DNA of 64,000 nt from Streptomyces seoulensis. Its GTDB lineage: Bacteria; Actinomycetota; Actinomycetes; Streptomycetales; Streptomycetaceae. Both the position numbers and the translations under genes were made by a program. The stretch covers positions 4,253,001 to 4,317,000 of the forward strand of contig NZ_AP025667.1 of the NCBI RefSeq assembly GCF_022846655.1, in the 5' to 3' direction. Of the stretch, positions 1 through 8,528 are shown one piece after another (the stretch's first letter is position 1; every line of letters begins with the position of its first letter). The notes under the pieces are model-generated. The model worked only from the letters and a program-made list of their open reading frames with translations. It ran no database searches and was not told where the DNA came from.

Positions 1-739
1 AGTGCAGGTACTCGTTGGGGACCGCGCCGAGGGAGCGCAGCCACTCGGGGCCGAACAGCCGGCCCTCCTCGAAGGAGCCGAGCCGGTCGGTGTCGGCCAG
101 CAGGCGCGGCAGTTCGTCGCGTCCGGCGACGCGCAGACCGCGTACCCAGCCGAGGTGGTTGAGGCCGACGTAGTCGACGAACGCCTCGCGCGGGTCGGCG
201 CCCAAGGCGCGGGCGACGCGGCGGCCGAGGCCGACCGGGGAATCGCAGATGCCGATGACCCGGTCGCCGAGGTGCCGGGACATGGCCTCGGTGACCAGGC
301 CGGCCGGGTTGGTGAAGTTGATGACCCAGGCGTCGGGGGCGAGCCGGGCCACCCGGCGGGCGATGTCGACGGCGACGGGCACGGTACGCAGCCCGTAGGC
401 GATGCCCCCGGCACCGACCGTCTCCTGCCCGAGGACCCCCTCGGCCAGCCCCACCCGCTCGTCCTCGGCCCGCCCGCGCAGCCCGCCGACCCGGATCGCG
501 GAGAACACGAAGTCGGCCCCGCGCAGCGCCTCGTCCAGATCGGTGGTGGCCCGGACGACGGGCGCGTCCGGCACCCCGGCCGCCTGCTCGGCCAGCACCC
601 GGGTCACCGCGTCCAGCCGCCCGGCGTCCACATCGTGCAGGACGACCTCGCTCACCCGGCCCTCGCCGCGGTCGGCCAGCAGCGCGCCGTACACGAGCGG
701 CACGCGGAACCCGCCGCCGCCCAGAATCGTCAGCCTCAC
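1..739 (-). CDS. 6-phospho-beta-glucosidase family protein (GH4), 3' end outside window
   Basis: Reading from a GTG at 739 towards base 1, the protein starts MRLTILGGGGFRVPLVYG, the NAD-binding glycine-rich loop typical of glycoside hydrolase family 4. Further motifs fit GH4: NFTNPAGLVTEA, GICDSPVGLGRR and VDYVGLNHLGW. GH4 enzymes hydrolyse (phospho-)glycosides by an NAD+/metal-dependent redox mechanism in the cytoplasm. About 246 residues are visible; the usual length is 420-450, so the C-terminal part, including the rest of the sugar pocket, is missing. It is transcribed divergently from the caspase/Hsp90 gene. Whether the substrate is a 6-phospho-beta-glucoside or an unphosphorylated sugar cannot be told from this part. 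Confidence 0.85.
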   Translation of the reverse strand, partial: MRLTILGGGGFRVPLVYGALLADRGEGRVSEVVLHDVDAGRLDAVTRVLAEQAAGVPDAPVVRATTDLDEALRGADFVFSAIRVGGLRGRAEDERVGLAEGVLGQETVGAGGIAYGLRTVPVAVDIARRVARLAPDAWVINFTNPAGLVTEAMSRHLGDRVIGICDSPVGLGRRVARALGADPREAFVDYVGLNHLGWVRGLRVAGRDELPRLLADTDRLGSFEEGRLFGPEWLRSLGAVPNEYLH

Positions 740-858
740 GTCTCACCCTTTCCGGCCCGCCTGGTCCGATCATGGCACGCGCCCCCGGACAGAGTGCCGG
801 ACGCCGTGATCCGGGCGAACGCTCCCCCATCGTGCCGAAGGACGCTAACCTCCCGCTG

Positions 859-3800
859 GTGACGCTCAGACGACAGGCTCTGCTCATCGGTGTGGGTGAA
901 ACCCCTTACGCCCAAGGGAGGTTCGCCTCTCTGACGGATGTGGTGACCAAGGACCTCCATGCCTTGACCAAGCAGTTGACCGCGTCCGGGTACGGCGTGG
1001 TGACTCTCGGCCCCGGCGACGACCGCCCGGTGGACAAGGGGGCCGTGACCTCCGCCCTGGAGGCGGCCGCCCGACGCGAGTGCGATCTGCTGCTGGTGTA
1101 CTTCACCGGGCACGGCGTGCACCTGGACGGCCAGGACTACCTGGTGCCCGCGAGCGCTCTCGCGCCCGAGCCGGGCGGGCGGTGGACCGAGGGCCAGTCC
1201 GAGTCGCTGCTGCGGCTGGACGTGTCCAGGTACCTGTCCGGGTGCCGGGCCGAGTCCGTGGTCTTCGTCGTGGACGCCTGCCGGGACGGCCAGCCCGAGG
1301 AGGACGGGTCAGGCTTCGGCGCAGCCACCGTGCACGCGCCGTCGCGGCGGCTGGCGCTGCTCGTGGGCTGCGGCAAGGGCCAGCGGTGCCACTACGGCCC
1401 GGAGGGCAGCCACTTCACGCGTGCGCTCGCCGAGGCGCTGAACCCGCTCACCCCGGAGCGCACCGTGGAGGCCGTCTTCCACCGCGCCCAGGACCGCACC
1501 GCCGCCCTCGCTCACCGGCACGGCGGGCACACGCAGAAGCCCCTGGTCAGCCCTGCCCCGCACGACGAGGGCCTGACCGGCTTCCCTGAGCTGTGCGACG
1601 GCACGGACATTCCGCTGCGCTGGTTCGAGGCCGTGCAGAAGGCGGGAATCTGGACCGCGCCGGAGGGTGAGCCGGGGCCGGACTCCGCGATGCGCGACCG
1701 GGTCGCCGGCTTCGCGCACCGGTGCGCCGCGTCGGTGCTGAGGGACCGAGCACGCTTCGCCGACCCCTGGCAGGACTCAGGTCTCCCGGAGCGCGTCCTG
1801 CGCCGGGTCGTGCCCGCGCTCCTCCTGCCGGGGCAGGAGCGGTCGCCGCTGGAGACGGGGCTGCTGGCCGGGCTGCCGTTCCTGCGGGAGGCGATGTGGG
1901 CGCACAAGCTGAGCCGCCTCGCCGAGACCGACCCCTGGGACCTGGACCAGGACGTCCACGACACCGACGGCCCGACCCCCCTGATGCGTGCCGAACTGCG
2001 CAACATCCACGAGAGCCATCCGCAGTTGCTGCGCAAGGCGCGCGGGCACGAGCGGCGTGGTGAGGACGAGGAGCACCGGGCGCTCGCGGCCTGGCTCGCG
2101 CACCGCTGGGTGGCGGAGCAGATGGTGGAGGAACCCGACCCCGGGGGCCTGGAACTGGCCGAACATCTGGCCCGCGCCCTGCTGGGCCCTGAGCTGGAGC
2201 ACAAGGCGGAGCAGGTTCGCTGGCTGCTGGTGGCGGCGGTGCGTTTCCTCGCCAACGACCCTCTCGACACCGGCCAGTACAACGACCTTCTCGGCACCTC
2301 GCCGTCCACCCTGATGACAGCGGAGGGCCCTTGCTCCGTGCGCTGGTGGGGTGTGCTCGGTCAGTTGCGGCTCGCCGGTCTGCTCGCCGCCGACGTACGG
2401 CTGTTCCCCGATGTACTCCCCGATCATGTAGGCGTCGCCGACCCGATCGTGCCCGCCGATGTGGTGCACGACCTTCAGCAGGAGCTGGAGTGGACCCGCG
2501 AGGACGACGGCCTGCATCTGAACATGATGTGCCGGCACCCCGCCCTGCACGAGAGCCTGGTGGAGGTCACCCACCGCGCCGACGAGGTACTGCGCGCCCT
2601 GGCCTCGGCCCGGCATCTGCAGCGCGGGGACCTGCTGGCGGGACTGCCCGGCCGCGTCACCGCCCGCGATCTCCAGGCCGCGCGCCAGCAGAACTCCGAG
2701 GACCGCGTCTACAGCGTCCCGCTGCTCCGCTTCACCCTGGCCCAGGACGAGATCCGCGAACTCCTCATGGGCCACCAGTTGTACGGGGACCGCTCGCTGG
2801 CGGTGCGGGAGCTGTACCAGAACGCCGCCGACGCCTGCCGGTACCGGGCGATGCGCTGGGAGTACCTGGACCGCCGCGACCGCAAGCCGTACGAGTGGCT
2901 GGGCGAGATCCGGATCACCCAGGGCCGGGAGACCACGGCGGACGGGCGTCCGGGCCGGGCCTACATCGAGTGCCGGGACAACGGCGTCGGGATGAGCCGG
3001 TCCGTGCTGGAGCACACCTTCAGCCGGGCCGGACGCCGCTTCTCACAGACCCGCGCCTTCAGGCAGGAGCAGGCCCAATGGCTGGCGGAGGACCCGGAGC
3101 TGCGGCTTTACCCCTACAGCCGGTTCGGGATCGGCGTGCTCAGCTACTTCATGATCGCCGACGAGGTATCGCTGGTGACCCGCGAGGTACGCGCGGGCGG
3201 CTCGACGGCCGGGCAGGCGCTGGTGGTCGACATCTCCAGCAGCAGCGGCCTGTTCCGCATCCGTCCCTACAGCGACAACGACCCGGACCCCATGCGAGAG
3301 GGCGGCACCCGGGTCAGGCTGATGCTCAGCGAGCCGGGGCCGGACGAGGAGCAGTTGTCCGTCACCAAAACGATGAACCATCAGGTCAGGCTGAGCGAAT
3401 ACCGGTTGACCCTCGACGAGGAGGGCCGCGAACCACTCGTCCGCGAGCCCGACAGGCTGCACCATCCCGTACCGGAGGACGAGACCGCCCCGGCCGAACC
3501 GCTGAACGCGCACGGGCCGGTGTGGTGGGTGTCAGGCACCGGAGCGGTGCTGTCGGACGGCATCGTCACCTCCGCCACGCCTTTCGGGTACGTCATCAAC
3601 CTCTCCGGCCCCCAGGTCCCGAAGCTCAGCGTCAACCGCAACAGCCTGCTGGAGTGGGACCATGCCTGGGCCGGGGACCAGGTGCGCGCCGCCGCCGACG
3701 ACCTGCCCGGCTGGGAAGGGCTCGATCTGGCCTGGCTGTGGCGACTGGAGAACCAGGACGTGGGGCTGGCCGCGGCGGTCGCCGAGCGGCTGGCCGGCCG

Positions 3801-5940
3801 GGGTCTGATCCTGCCCGTCGACCGCTTCTCCGAACATCAGCGGCCTCCGGTCGCGCTCGACGCGGTCGGCTGGTTCCCGGACGACCGCGCGCTGCTTCCC
3901 CGCCGCCCCGAGGACGGCACGAGCAACGACAACCAGTTCGCATCGGCCTGGCGCCGGGCGGTACTGCGTGACCATGGCGCCCCGCCGGCCACGGAGCAGG
4001 ACGGGGACATGGTCATGCCCGAAGATGTCAGCGGCCACCCCGTGCCCCGTCCCGGCGACAACGCGCTGCTGGACAATGCGACCGGCTCGGCTCGCAACCT
4101 CGTGATGCACGCCCTGCGGACCAAGCGGACCGTGGCCGACGTGCTGCGTGGCCTACGCCGGTTCGCACTGCTGACGCCCCAATTGCTCATACCGGCCGTC
4201 GAGCCGGACGGCACCGCCGCGCTGGACTTCGTCCCCGAACCGGTCGACCTCGACCTGATGAGCTGGATGACCGACTGGGCCGTGCCTGGACAGGCCGCAC
4301 GGCAGCCTGCCCTAGGGGCGTTGCTCTCCATCGCGGCGACCTCCGGACTCCGTCTGCAGGCCCTCCTCAAGCGCGCCGCGCGCTACCGGCACCTCGGGCT
4401 GGTGATTCCTAAGGTGCCGGTGGCGCTACTGGGGTACCGCGCCACGGCCCGGGACGCCGAGTTGCTGGCCGGCTGGACGGAGCATCGGCACGGCTACTCC
4501 AGCCGAGGGCTGCCGGCCGAGGTGCTCCCGGTGCACATCGCCCGCCTCGCCGACCGGCTCGGCACGACCAGCGCCGACGTGCTGGAACAACTACGGAAGT
4601 GGGAACCGTACGGATACCGGCTGCCCGCCGAGGACCAGTTGCTTCCGTCCGCACTCAGCGACACCCAGTGGGACCTCTTCCGCGCCTTCTGGGAGCCCGA
4701 GGGCGGGACACCCGATCCGAGCCTTCAGTCCCTGCTGGCCCTGGCCGCCCGCGAGGAGACCACGGTGGACGAGGTGCTGCGTTCCGTGGGCGGTCTTGCC
4801 GGACCGTCGGCCGGGCCACTGCCCGAACTCCCCGAACGGCCGGACGGCCTGCCGCCGCTCGTGCGCGCCGACCTGAAACTGCTCACCGTCGACGCGGCCG
4901 ACGAGCAGGTGCTGCGCACCCGGTCGGTGCCGCTGGATCTCCTGGCGCTGTGCCATGCGCCCGGCGGCGCGTTCCCCGGCCTCGGCACCGATCAGGACTT
5001 CGAGCCGTGGCACTCGTTCGTCGCGCGGGTACAGCGGCTGGCGTTGTTCGGCATGGATATGCCCCAGGACCTCGAACCGCTGCGACACTGGGTGGATCTG
5101 TCCCCGCGTGACCGAATGGCCGTGCTCATCGGCAGCCTCGACCCCACCGTGCCCTGGACGGCGGCGATGCTGGTGAACACGGCGGGGGCCCTCCGGGAGT
5201 CCCTCGGAGACAGCCTCCACCGGCTCGCCGCGCACGCACCCCACCTCGGCAAGCAGCCGCCTGCGTTGCCCGCCGCGGCCCTGAAGCTCACTCCTGGCGA
5301 AGCCGAGTCCGAGTTGCTGACCGACATCATCGACCTCGACAGCGCCGACCACATCCGGGTCGACTGGATCGCCCTGACCCCGCTCCACATCGCCCAGTAC
5401 GCGCTCCGCTCCACCCTGACCATCGGCGAGGCGCTCGACCGGCTCGCTCCCTACCGCGAGCTCGGCGCCCCGATCCCGGACCCGACGGAGGAAGGCCGGC
5501 GACTCCTGCACAAGGTCGAGCCGAAGCGGTACGAGATCCTCGCGCTGTCCGACGGTGTGAACACCCAGAAGCCGCGCAAGTCGCCCATCATCAGCGCGTT
5601 CGAGATCGTCGCCGTTGCCGCGCGCGCCGGTCGCAGGGTCCGCGAGGTGTACGAACGCCTCCTCTGCTACGCGCCGCTCGGCATCGTGGTCGACGCCCCC
5701 GAGGCCCCAGACGAGCTGCCCCGCTGGCAGGACCTGATCCTGCTGAGCGAAGGACTCAACGGCCGCGCGCCCGCCGTCTCGGGCACCGTGCCGCCGGAGC
5801 GGATCGCCGCCCTGTCCCGCGAACTCGGCACGGACAGCGCCTGGGTGACGGAGCGGCTGGCACTGTACGCACCGATGTTCGACCTGCGCGTCCCGAAGGA
5901 CGGCGAAGCACCCCAGCCGGAGGAGGAGCACACGTCATGA
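859..5940 (+). CDS. Giant caspase-like peptidase / Hsp90-type ATPase / helical-repeat protein
   Basis: A protein of about 1693 residues (numbered from the GTG at 859). Residues 1-240 are a caspase-fold (clan CD, C14-like) peptidase: the core begins RRQALLIGVG, the catalytic His is H85 in YFTGHG and the Cys is C141 in FVVDACRDG. A linker of about 380 mostly helical residues follows. Residues 620-930 form a GHKL/Hsp90-type ATPase: N-box ELYQNAADAC (N655), G1 box DNGVGMS (D707) and G2 box FGIGV. From about residue 1080 to the end there are 8-9 degenerate repeats of 60-75 residues that usually end in a LxxYxxLG..(V/I)P pattern. The architecture matches caspase-Hsp90-winged-helix proteins predicted from comparative genomics to act in bacterial conflict systems. 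Start is uncertain: ATG 772 and GTG 832 are in frame but add residues before the fold. It is coupled by ATGA to the next gene. Target and trigger are unknown. Confidence 0.85.
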   Translation: MTLRRQALLIGVGETPYAQGRFASLTDVVTKDLHALTKQLTASGYGVVTLGPGDDRPVDKGAVTSALEAAARRECDLLLVYFTGHGVHLDGQDYLVPASALAPEPGGRWTEGQSESLLRLDVSRYLSGCRAESVVFVVDACRDGQPEEDGSGFGAATVHAPSRRLALLVGCGKGQRCHYGPEGSHFTRALAEALNPLTPERTVEAVFHRAQDRTAALAHRHGGHTQKPLVSPAPHDEGLTGFPELCDGTDIPLRWFEAVQKAGIWTAPEGEPGPDSAMRDRVAGFAHRCAASVLRDRARFADPWQDSGLPERVLRRVVPALLLPGQERSPLETGLLAGLPFLREAMWAHKLSRLAETDPWDLDQDVHDTDGPTPLMRAELRNIHESHPQLLRKARGHERRGEDEEHRALAAWLAHRWVAEQMVEEPDPGGLELAEHLARALLGPELEHKAEQVRWLLVAAVRFLANDPLDTGQYNDLLGTSPSTLMTAEGPCSVRWWGVLGQLRLAGLLAADVRLFPDVLPDHVGVADPIVPADVVHDLQQELEWTREDDGLHLNMMCRHPALHESLVEVTHRADEVLRALASARHLQRGDLLAGLPGRVTARDLQAARQQNSEDRVYSVPLLRFTLAQDEIRELLMGHQLYGDRSLAVRELYQNAADACRYRAMRWEYLDRRDRKPYEWLGEIRITQGRETTADGRPGRAYIECRDNGVGMSRSVLEHTFSRAGRRFSQTRAFRQEQAQWLAEDPELRLYPYSRFGIGVLSYFMIADEVSLVTREVRAGGSTAGQALVVDISSSSGLFRIRPYSDNDPDPMREGGTRVRLMLSEPGPDEEQLSVTKTMNHQVRLSEYRLTLDEEGREPLVREPDRLHHPVPEDETAPAEPLNAHGPVWWVSGTGAVLSDGIVTSATPFGYVINLSGPQVPKLSVNRNSLLEWDHAWAGDQVRAAADDLPGWEGLDLAWLWRLENQDVGLAAAVAERLAGRGLILPVDRFSEHQRPPVALDAVGWFPDDRALLPRRPEDGTSNDNQFASAWRRAVLRDHGAPPATEQDGDMVMPEDVSGHPVPRPGDNALLDNATGSARNLVMHALRTKRTVADVLRGLRRFALLTPQLLIPAVEPDGTAALDFVPEPVDLDLMSWMTDWAVPGQAARQPALGALLSIAATSGLRLQALLKRAARYRHLGLVIPKVPVALLGYRATARDAELLAGWTEHRHGYSSRGLPAEVLPVHIARLADRLGTTSADVLEQLRKWEPYGYRLPAEDQLLPSALSDTQWDLFRAFWEPEGGTPDPSLQSLLALAAREETTVDEVLRSVGGLAGPSAGPLPELPERPDGLPPLVRADLKLLTVDAADEQVLRTRSVPLDLLALCHAPGGAFPGLGTDQDFEPWHSFVARVQRLALFGMDMPQDLEPLRHWVDLSPRDRMAVLIGSLDPTVPWTAAMLVNTAGALRESLGDSLHRLAAHAPHLGKQPPALPAAALKLTPGEAESELLTDIIDLDSADHIRVDWIALTPLHIAQYALRSTLTIGEALDRLAPYRELGAPIPDPTEEGRRLLHKVEPKRYEILALSDGVNTQKPRKSPIISAFEIVAVAARAGRRVREVYERLLCYAPLGIVVDAPEAPDELPRWQDLILLSEGLNGRAPAVSGTVPPERIAALSRELGTDSAWVTERLALYAPMFDLRVPKDGEAPQPEEEHTS

Positions 5941-6290
5941 CCGTCCCGCAGCACGACCTCGACATGCCCTACGCCCAACTCGACCTCGGTGTACGCGAGG
6001 AGAGTGAATTCGATCTGACCTCGGCTTCCAGCACGGTCGCCGTCTCCGGCCCCTGCCCACGCTGCCACGGGACCAGCAGGACGGACTTCCCGCTCGGCGT
6101 CGTCGGCTCGAAAGGGTTCCCGTCGCGGCAGGACAGGCCGCTGTCCCCGGCAGAGCGGTCAGCGGTCGTCTCGGCCGAGGTGCTCTACTGCGAATGCGGG
6201 TTCGCCCACACCGGGCTGCAGGAGGGCGCGTTCTTCGTGGGCTGCGGGGCGTACTGGCGGCTGGGGCGCTCCTCGGGGAGCGGGTCATGA
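5937..6290 (+). CDS. Small zinc-ribbon protein of the caspase/Hsp90 cassette
   Basis: A 117-residue protein whose ATG overlaps the stop of the caspase/Hsp90 gene by four bases (ATGA), so the two are probably translationally coupled. It carries two cysteine pairs, CPRC (C40, C43) and CEC (C85, C87), a plausible zinc ribbon or knuckle with about 40 residues between the pairs. No catalytic motif, signal peptide or membrane segment is visible. I do not recognise the family. The position suggests an adaptor or regulator linking the large ATPase/protease to the membrane protein that follows, but that is inference only. Confidence 0.8.
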   Translation: MTVPQHDLDMPYAQLDLGVREESEFDLTSASSTVAVSGPCPRCHGTSRTDFPLGVVGSKGFPSRQDRPLSPAERSAVVSAEVLYCECGFAHTGLQEGAFFVGCGAYWRLGRSSGSGS

Positions 6291-6889
6291 GCGCGGGCAC
6301 GGACCGCAGGTGGGCAGAGCTGGCCCGCGAGCTGGAGTTCAGCCAGCTCGACGTGCTCCGCAAGCAGGCCGAGGGGTGGCGCAACGGGCTACTGGGCCTG
6401 ACCGCGCTGGTCACGGTCGTCACCGTGCTGAAGGGCCGCGACGACCTGTCCGCGCTCGAGTCGCCCTGGCGGACGGTGGCCGTGTCGCTGCTGGCCGGGG
6501 CCTTTCTGCTGCTCCTGACGGGCTCGCTGGTCGCGGTACGCGCGTCATTCGGCAAGCCCGGCGAACGGGTCAGGCTGGGCGGGCAGGCGCTGCGGGAGTG
6601 GACGCTGACGGAGATCGGGCGGGTGCGGCGGGCCGTGTACGTCAGCGCTGTCGCGCTGACCTGCGGGGTGGCCCTGGTCGTCGGCGCCCTGTTCGTCTCC
6701 TGGACCAGGTCGGAGGAACCGGCCGCCGACCTGGTGAAGGTGAGCACTCCTGCCGGCCAGCTCTGCGGCGAGCTGGTGTCGTATCTGCCGGGCAAGGTCA
6801 CGCTGATGCGCACCACGGGCGGCACGGAACGGCAGGTCGTCGTCCGCGGGGAAGACGTACGGAAGATCACCCCCGCCAAGTCCTGCTGA
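6287..6889 (+). CDS. Three-helix membrane protein of the caspase/Hsp90 cassette
   Basis: A 200-residue protein beginning MSAGTDRRWAEL; the ATG overlaps the preceding stop by four bases. The N-terminal 30 residues are charged and helical. Three hydrophobic segments follow: around residues 27-45 (GLLGLTALVTVVTVL), 60-83 (VSLLAGAFLLLLTGSLVAV) and 118-143 (AVALTCGVALVVGALF). A C-terminal soluble domain of about 55 residues has two cysteines (PAGQLCGE and the terminal KSC). I do not recognise the family. As the last gene of a coupled three-gene unit it could be the membrane effector, anchor or sensor of the system. A longer frame opens upstream, but the ATGA overlap and the domain start favour 6287. 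Confidence 0.8.
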   Translation: MSAGTDRRWAELARELEFSQLDVLRKQAEGWRNGLLGLTALVTVVTVLKGRDDLSALESPWRTVAVSLLAGAFLLLLTGSLVAVRASFGKPGERVRLGGQALREWTLTEIGRVRRAVYVSAVALTCGVALVVGALFVSWTRSEEPAADLVKVSTPAGQLCGELVSYLPGKVTLMRTTGGTERQVVVRGEDVRKITPAKSC

Positions 6890-7006
6890 GCAAGCGATTT
6901 GCGGCGGCACGGGCGACTTCAGGGAGTGAACTCCCCCACCCCGCAAAGACTTTCCTCGCTTCAACCCTTGACGCCCCCAGAGCCGGGGAGCACATTGTCC
7001 GCACCC

Positions 7007-7020
7007 TGAGAGCGCTCTCA
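7007..7020. promoter_or_regulatory. LacI-type operator palindrome upstream of the GH16 gene
   Basis: TGAGAGCGCTCTCA is a perfect 14-bp palindrome 43 bases before the GH16 start. It resembles the TGGGAGCGCTCCCA sites bound by CebR/LacI-family sugar repressors in streptomycetes, which suggests repression relieved by a glucan oligosaccharide. No LacI-family gene lies in the window. Confidence 0.65.
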
Positions 7021-7063
7021 AGGGCACCCCCGCACTTCACCCCGTACCCCGGAAGGCACCCCC

Positions 7064-8476
7064 ATGAGTGAAACCTCCGGTACCTCCCCGGCCGGCGGCA
7101 GACGCCGGCGCTCCGTCCGGCGGGCGCTGATCGCCGCCCTCGGCACGCTGGGCATCGCGGCCGCGGCCGCGATGGCGGCCGTCGCTCCGGCCGACGCCTC
7201 CGCGCCCACCCCGCCGTCCGGCTGGACCCAGGTGTTCCTGGACGACTTCAACGGCTCGGCGGGCTCCGGTGTCAGCACCTCGAACTGGCAGTACGCGACC
7301 GGTACTTCGTATCCGGGCGGCGCCGCCAACTGGGGCACCGGCGAGATCGAGACCATGACCAACAGCACCAGCAATGTCGCGCTGGACGGCAACGGCAACC
7401 TGCTGATCACCCCGCGCCGCGACTCCTCGGGCCGCTGGACCTCGGGCCGTATCGAGACCAACCGCACCGACTTCCAGCCCCCGGCGGGCGGCAAGCTGCG
7501 GGTGCAGGCGCGTGTGCAGATGCCCAATGTCACGGGCGCGGCGGCCAAGGGCTACTGGCCCGCGTTCTGGATGCTGGGTTCGCCGTTCCGGGGCAACTAC
7601 TGGAACTGGCCCGGTGTCGGTGAGCTGGACATCATGGAGAACGTCCAGGGTCTGAACACCGTGTGGTCCACCATGCACTGCGGCACCAACCCCGGCGGCC
7701 CCTGCAACGAGACCACCGGCATCGGCAACTCCACCGCGTGTCCTGGCAGTACGTGCCAGTCCGGGTTCCACACGTACGCGATGGAGTGGGACCGCTCGAC
7801 CAGCCCCGAGCAGATCCGCTTCTACGTCGACAACGTCAACTTCCACACCGTGCGCGCCAATCAGGTGGACGCGACGACCTGGGCCAACGCCACCAACCAC
7901 GGTTACTTCATCATCCTGAACGTGGCGATGGGCGGCGGCTTCCCGGACGCGTTCGGCGGCGGCCCCGACGGCGGCACCGAGCCGGGTCACCCGATGGCCG
8001 TGGACTACGTCCAGGTGCTCCAGTCCGGCGGCGGAGGCGGTACCACTCCCCCGCCGTCCGGCAACCGCGACGCCTACGGCACCATCCAGGCCGAGTCCTA
8101 CGACAGCCAGTCCGGCGTGAACACCGAGACGACCACGGACTCCGGCGGCGGCCAGAACCTCAGCCACCTGGCCAACGGTGACTGGGCGCAGTACAAGGGC
8201 GTCAACTTCGGCTCCTCGCCCGCCACCCAGTTCAAGGCCCGGGTGGCCAGCGGGGCGGCCTCCGGCGTGGGCGGGCTGGTGGAGGTACGGCTCGACAGCC
8301 GCTCCAACGCGCCCGTCGGAAGCTTCGCCCTCTCGGGCACCGGGGGCTGGCAGACCTGGCAGACCATCCCGGCCAACATCAGCGGGGTCACCGGGACGCA
8401 CGACGTCTATCTGACCTTCAGCAGCGGCCAGTCGGCCGACTACGTGAACCTGAACTGGTTCACCTTCTCCCACTGA
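7064..8476 (+). CDS. Secreted GH16 beta-glucanase (laminarinase-type) with CBM6
   Basis: A 470-residue secreted enzyme. The N-terminus has a twin-Arg-like basic region (GRRRRSVRRAL), a hydrophobic stretch and an alanine-rich cleavage region ending near APADAS at residue 46. Residues 50-320 are a GH16 domain with the catalytic signature GELDIMENV (nucleophile and acid/base Glu). A Gly/Pro linker (GGGGGTTPPPSG) leads to a C-terminal carbohydrate-binding module of family 6 type starting YGTIQAESYDSQSG. The likely reaction is endo-hydrolysis of beta-1,3- or beta-1,3/1,4-glucan outside the cell. The gene stands alone, has its own operator palindrome and ends at a hairpin shared with the convergent lipoprotein gene. 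Confidence 0.93.
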   Translation: MSETSGTSPAGGRRRRSVRRALIAALGTLGIAAAAAMAAVAPADASAPTPPSGWTQVFLDDFNGSAGSGVSTSNWQYATGTSYPGGAANWGTGEIETMTNSTSNVALDGNGNLLITPRRDSSGRWTSGRIETNRTDFQPPAGGKLRVQARVQMPNVTGAAAKGYWPAFWMLGSPFRGNYWNWPGVGELDIMENVQGLNTVWSTMHCGTNPGGPCNETTGIGNSTACPGSTCQSGFHTYAMEWDRSTSPEQIRFYVDNVNFHTVRANQVDATTWANATNHGYFIILNVAMGGGFPDAFGGGPDGGTEPGHPMAVDYVQVLQSGGGGGTTPPPSGNRDAYGTIQAESYDSQSGVNTETTTDSGGGQNLSHLANGDWAQYKGVNFGSSPATQFKARVASGAASGVGGLVEVRLDSRSNAPVGSFALSGTGGWQTWQTIPANISGVTGTHDVYLTFSSGQSADYVNLNWFTFSH

Positions 8477-8493
8477 CCGCCGCCGGTGGTGGT

Positions 8494-8520
8494 GGCGCCG
8501 GGTCCTCGCGGCCCGGCGCC
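8494..8520. terminator. Bidirectional hairpin between convergent genes
   Basis: GGCGCCGGG (8494-8502) pairs perfectly with CCCGGCGCC (8512-8520) around a 9-base loop. It lies between the ends of the GH16 gene and the lipoprotein gene. There is no T-tract, as is common in streptomycetes. Confidence 0.6.
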
Positions 8521-8528
8521 GCCTTCCG

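Noticed and set aside
7064..8473. 478-residue minus-strand frame opposite the GH16 gene
   Set aside because: The plus strand has an unambiguous signal peptide, GH16 and CBM6 motifs. The antisense translation is Gly/Arg/Val-rich without motifs.
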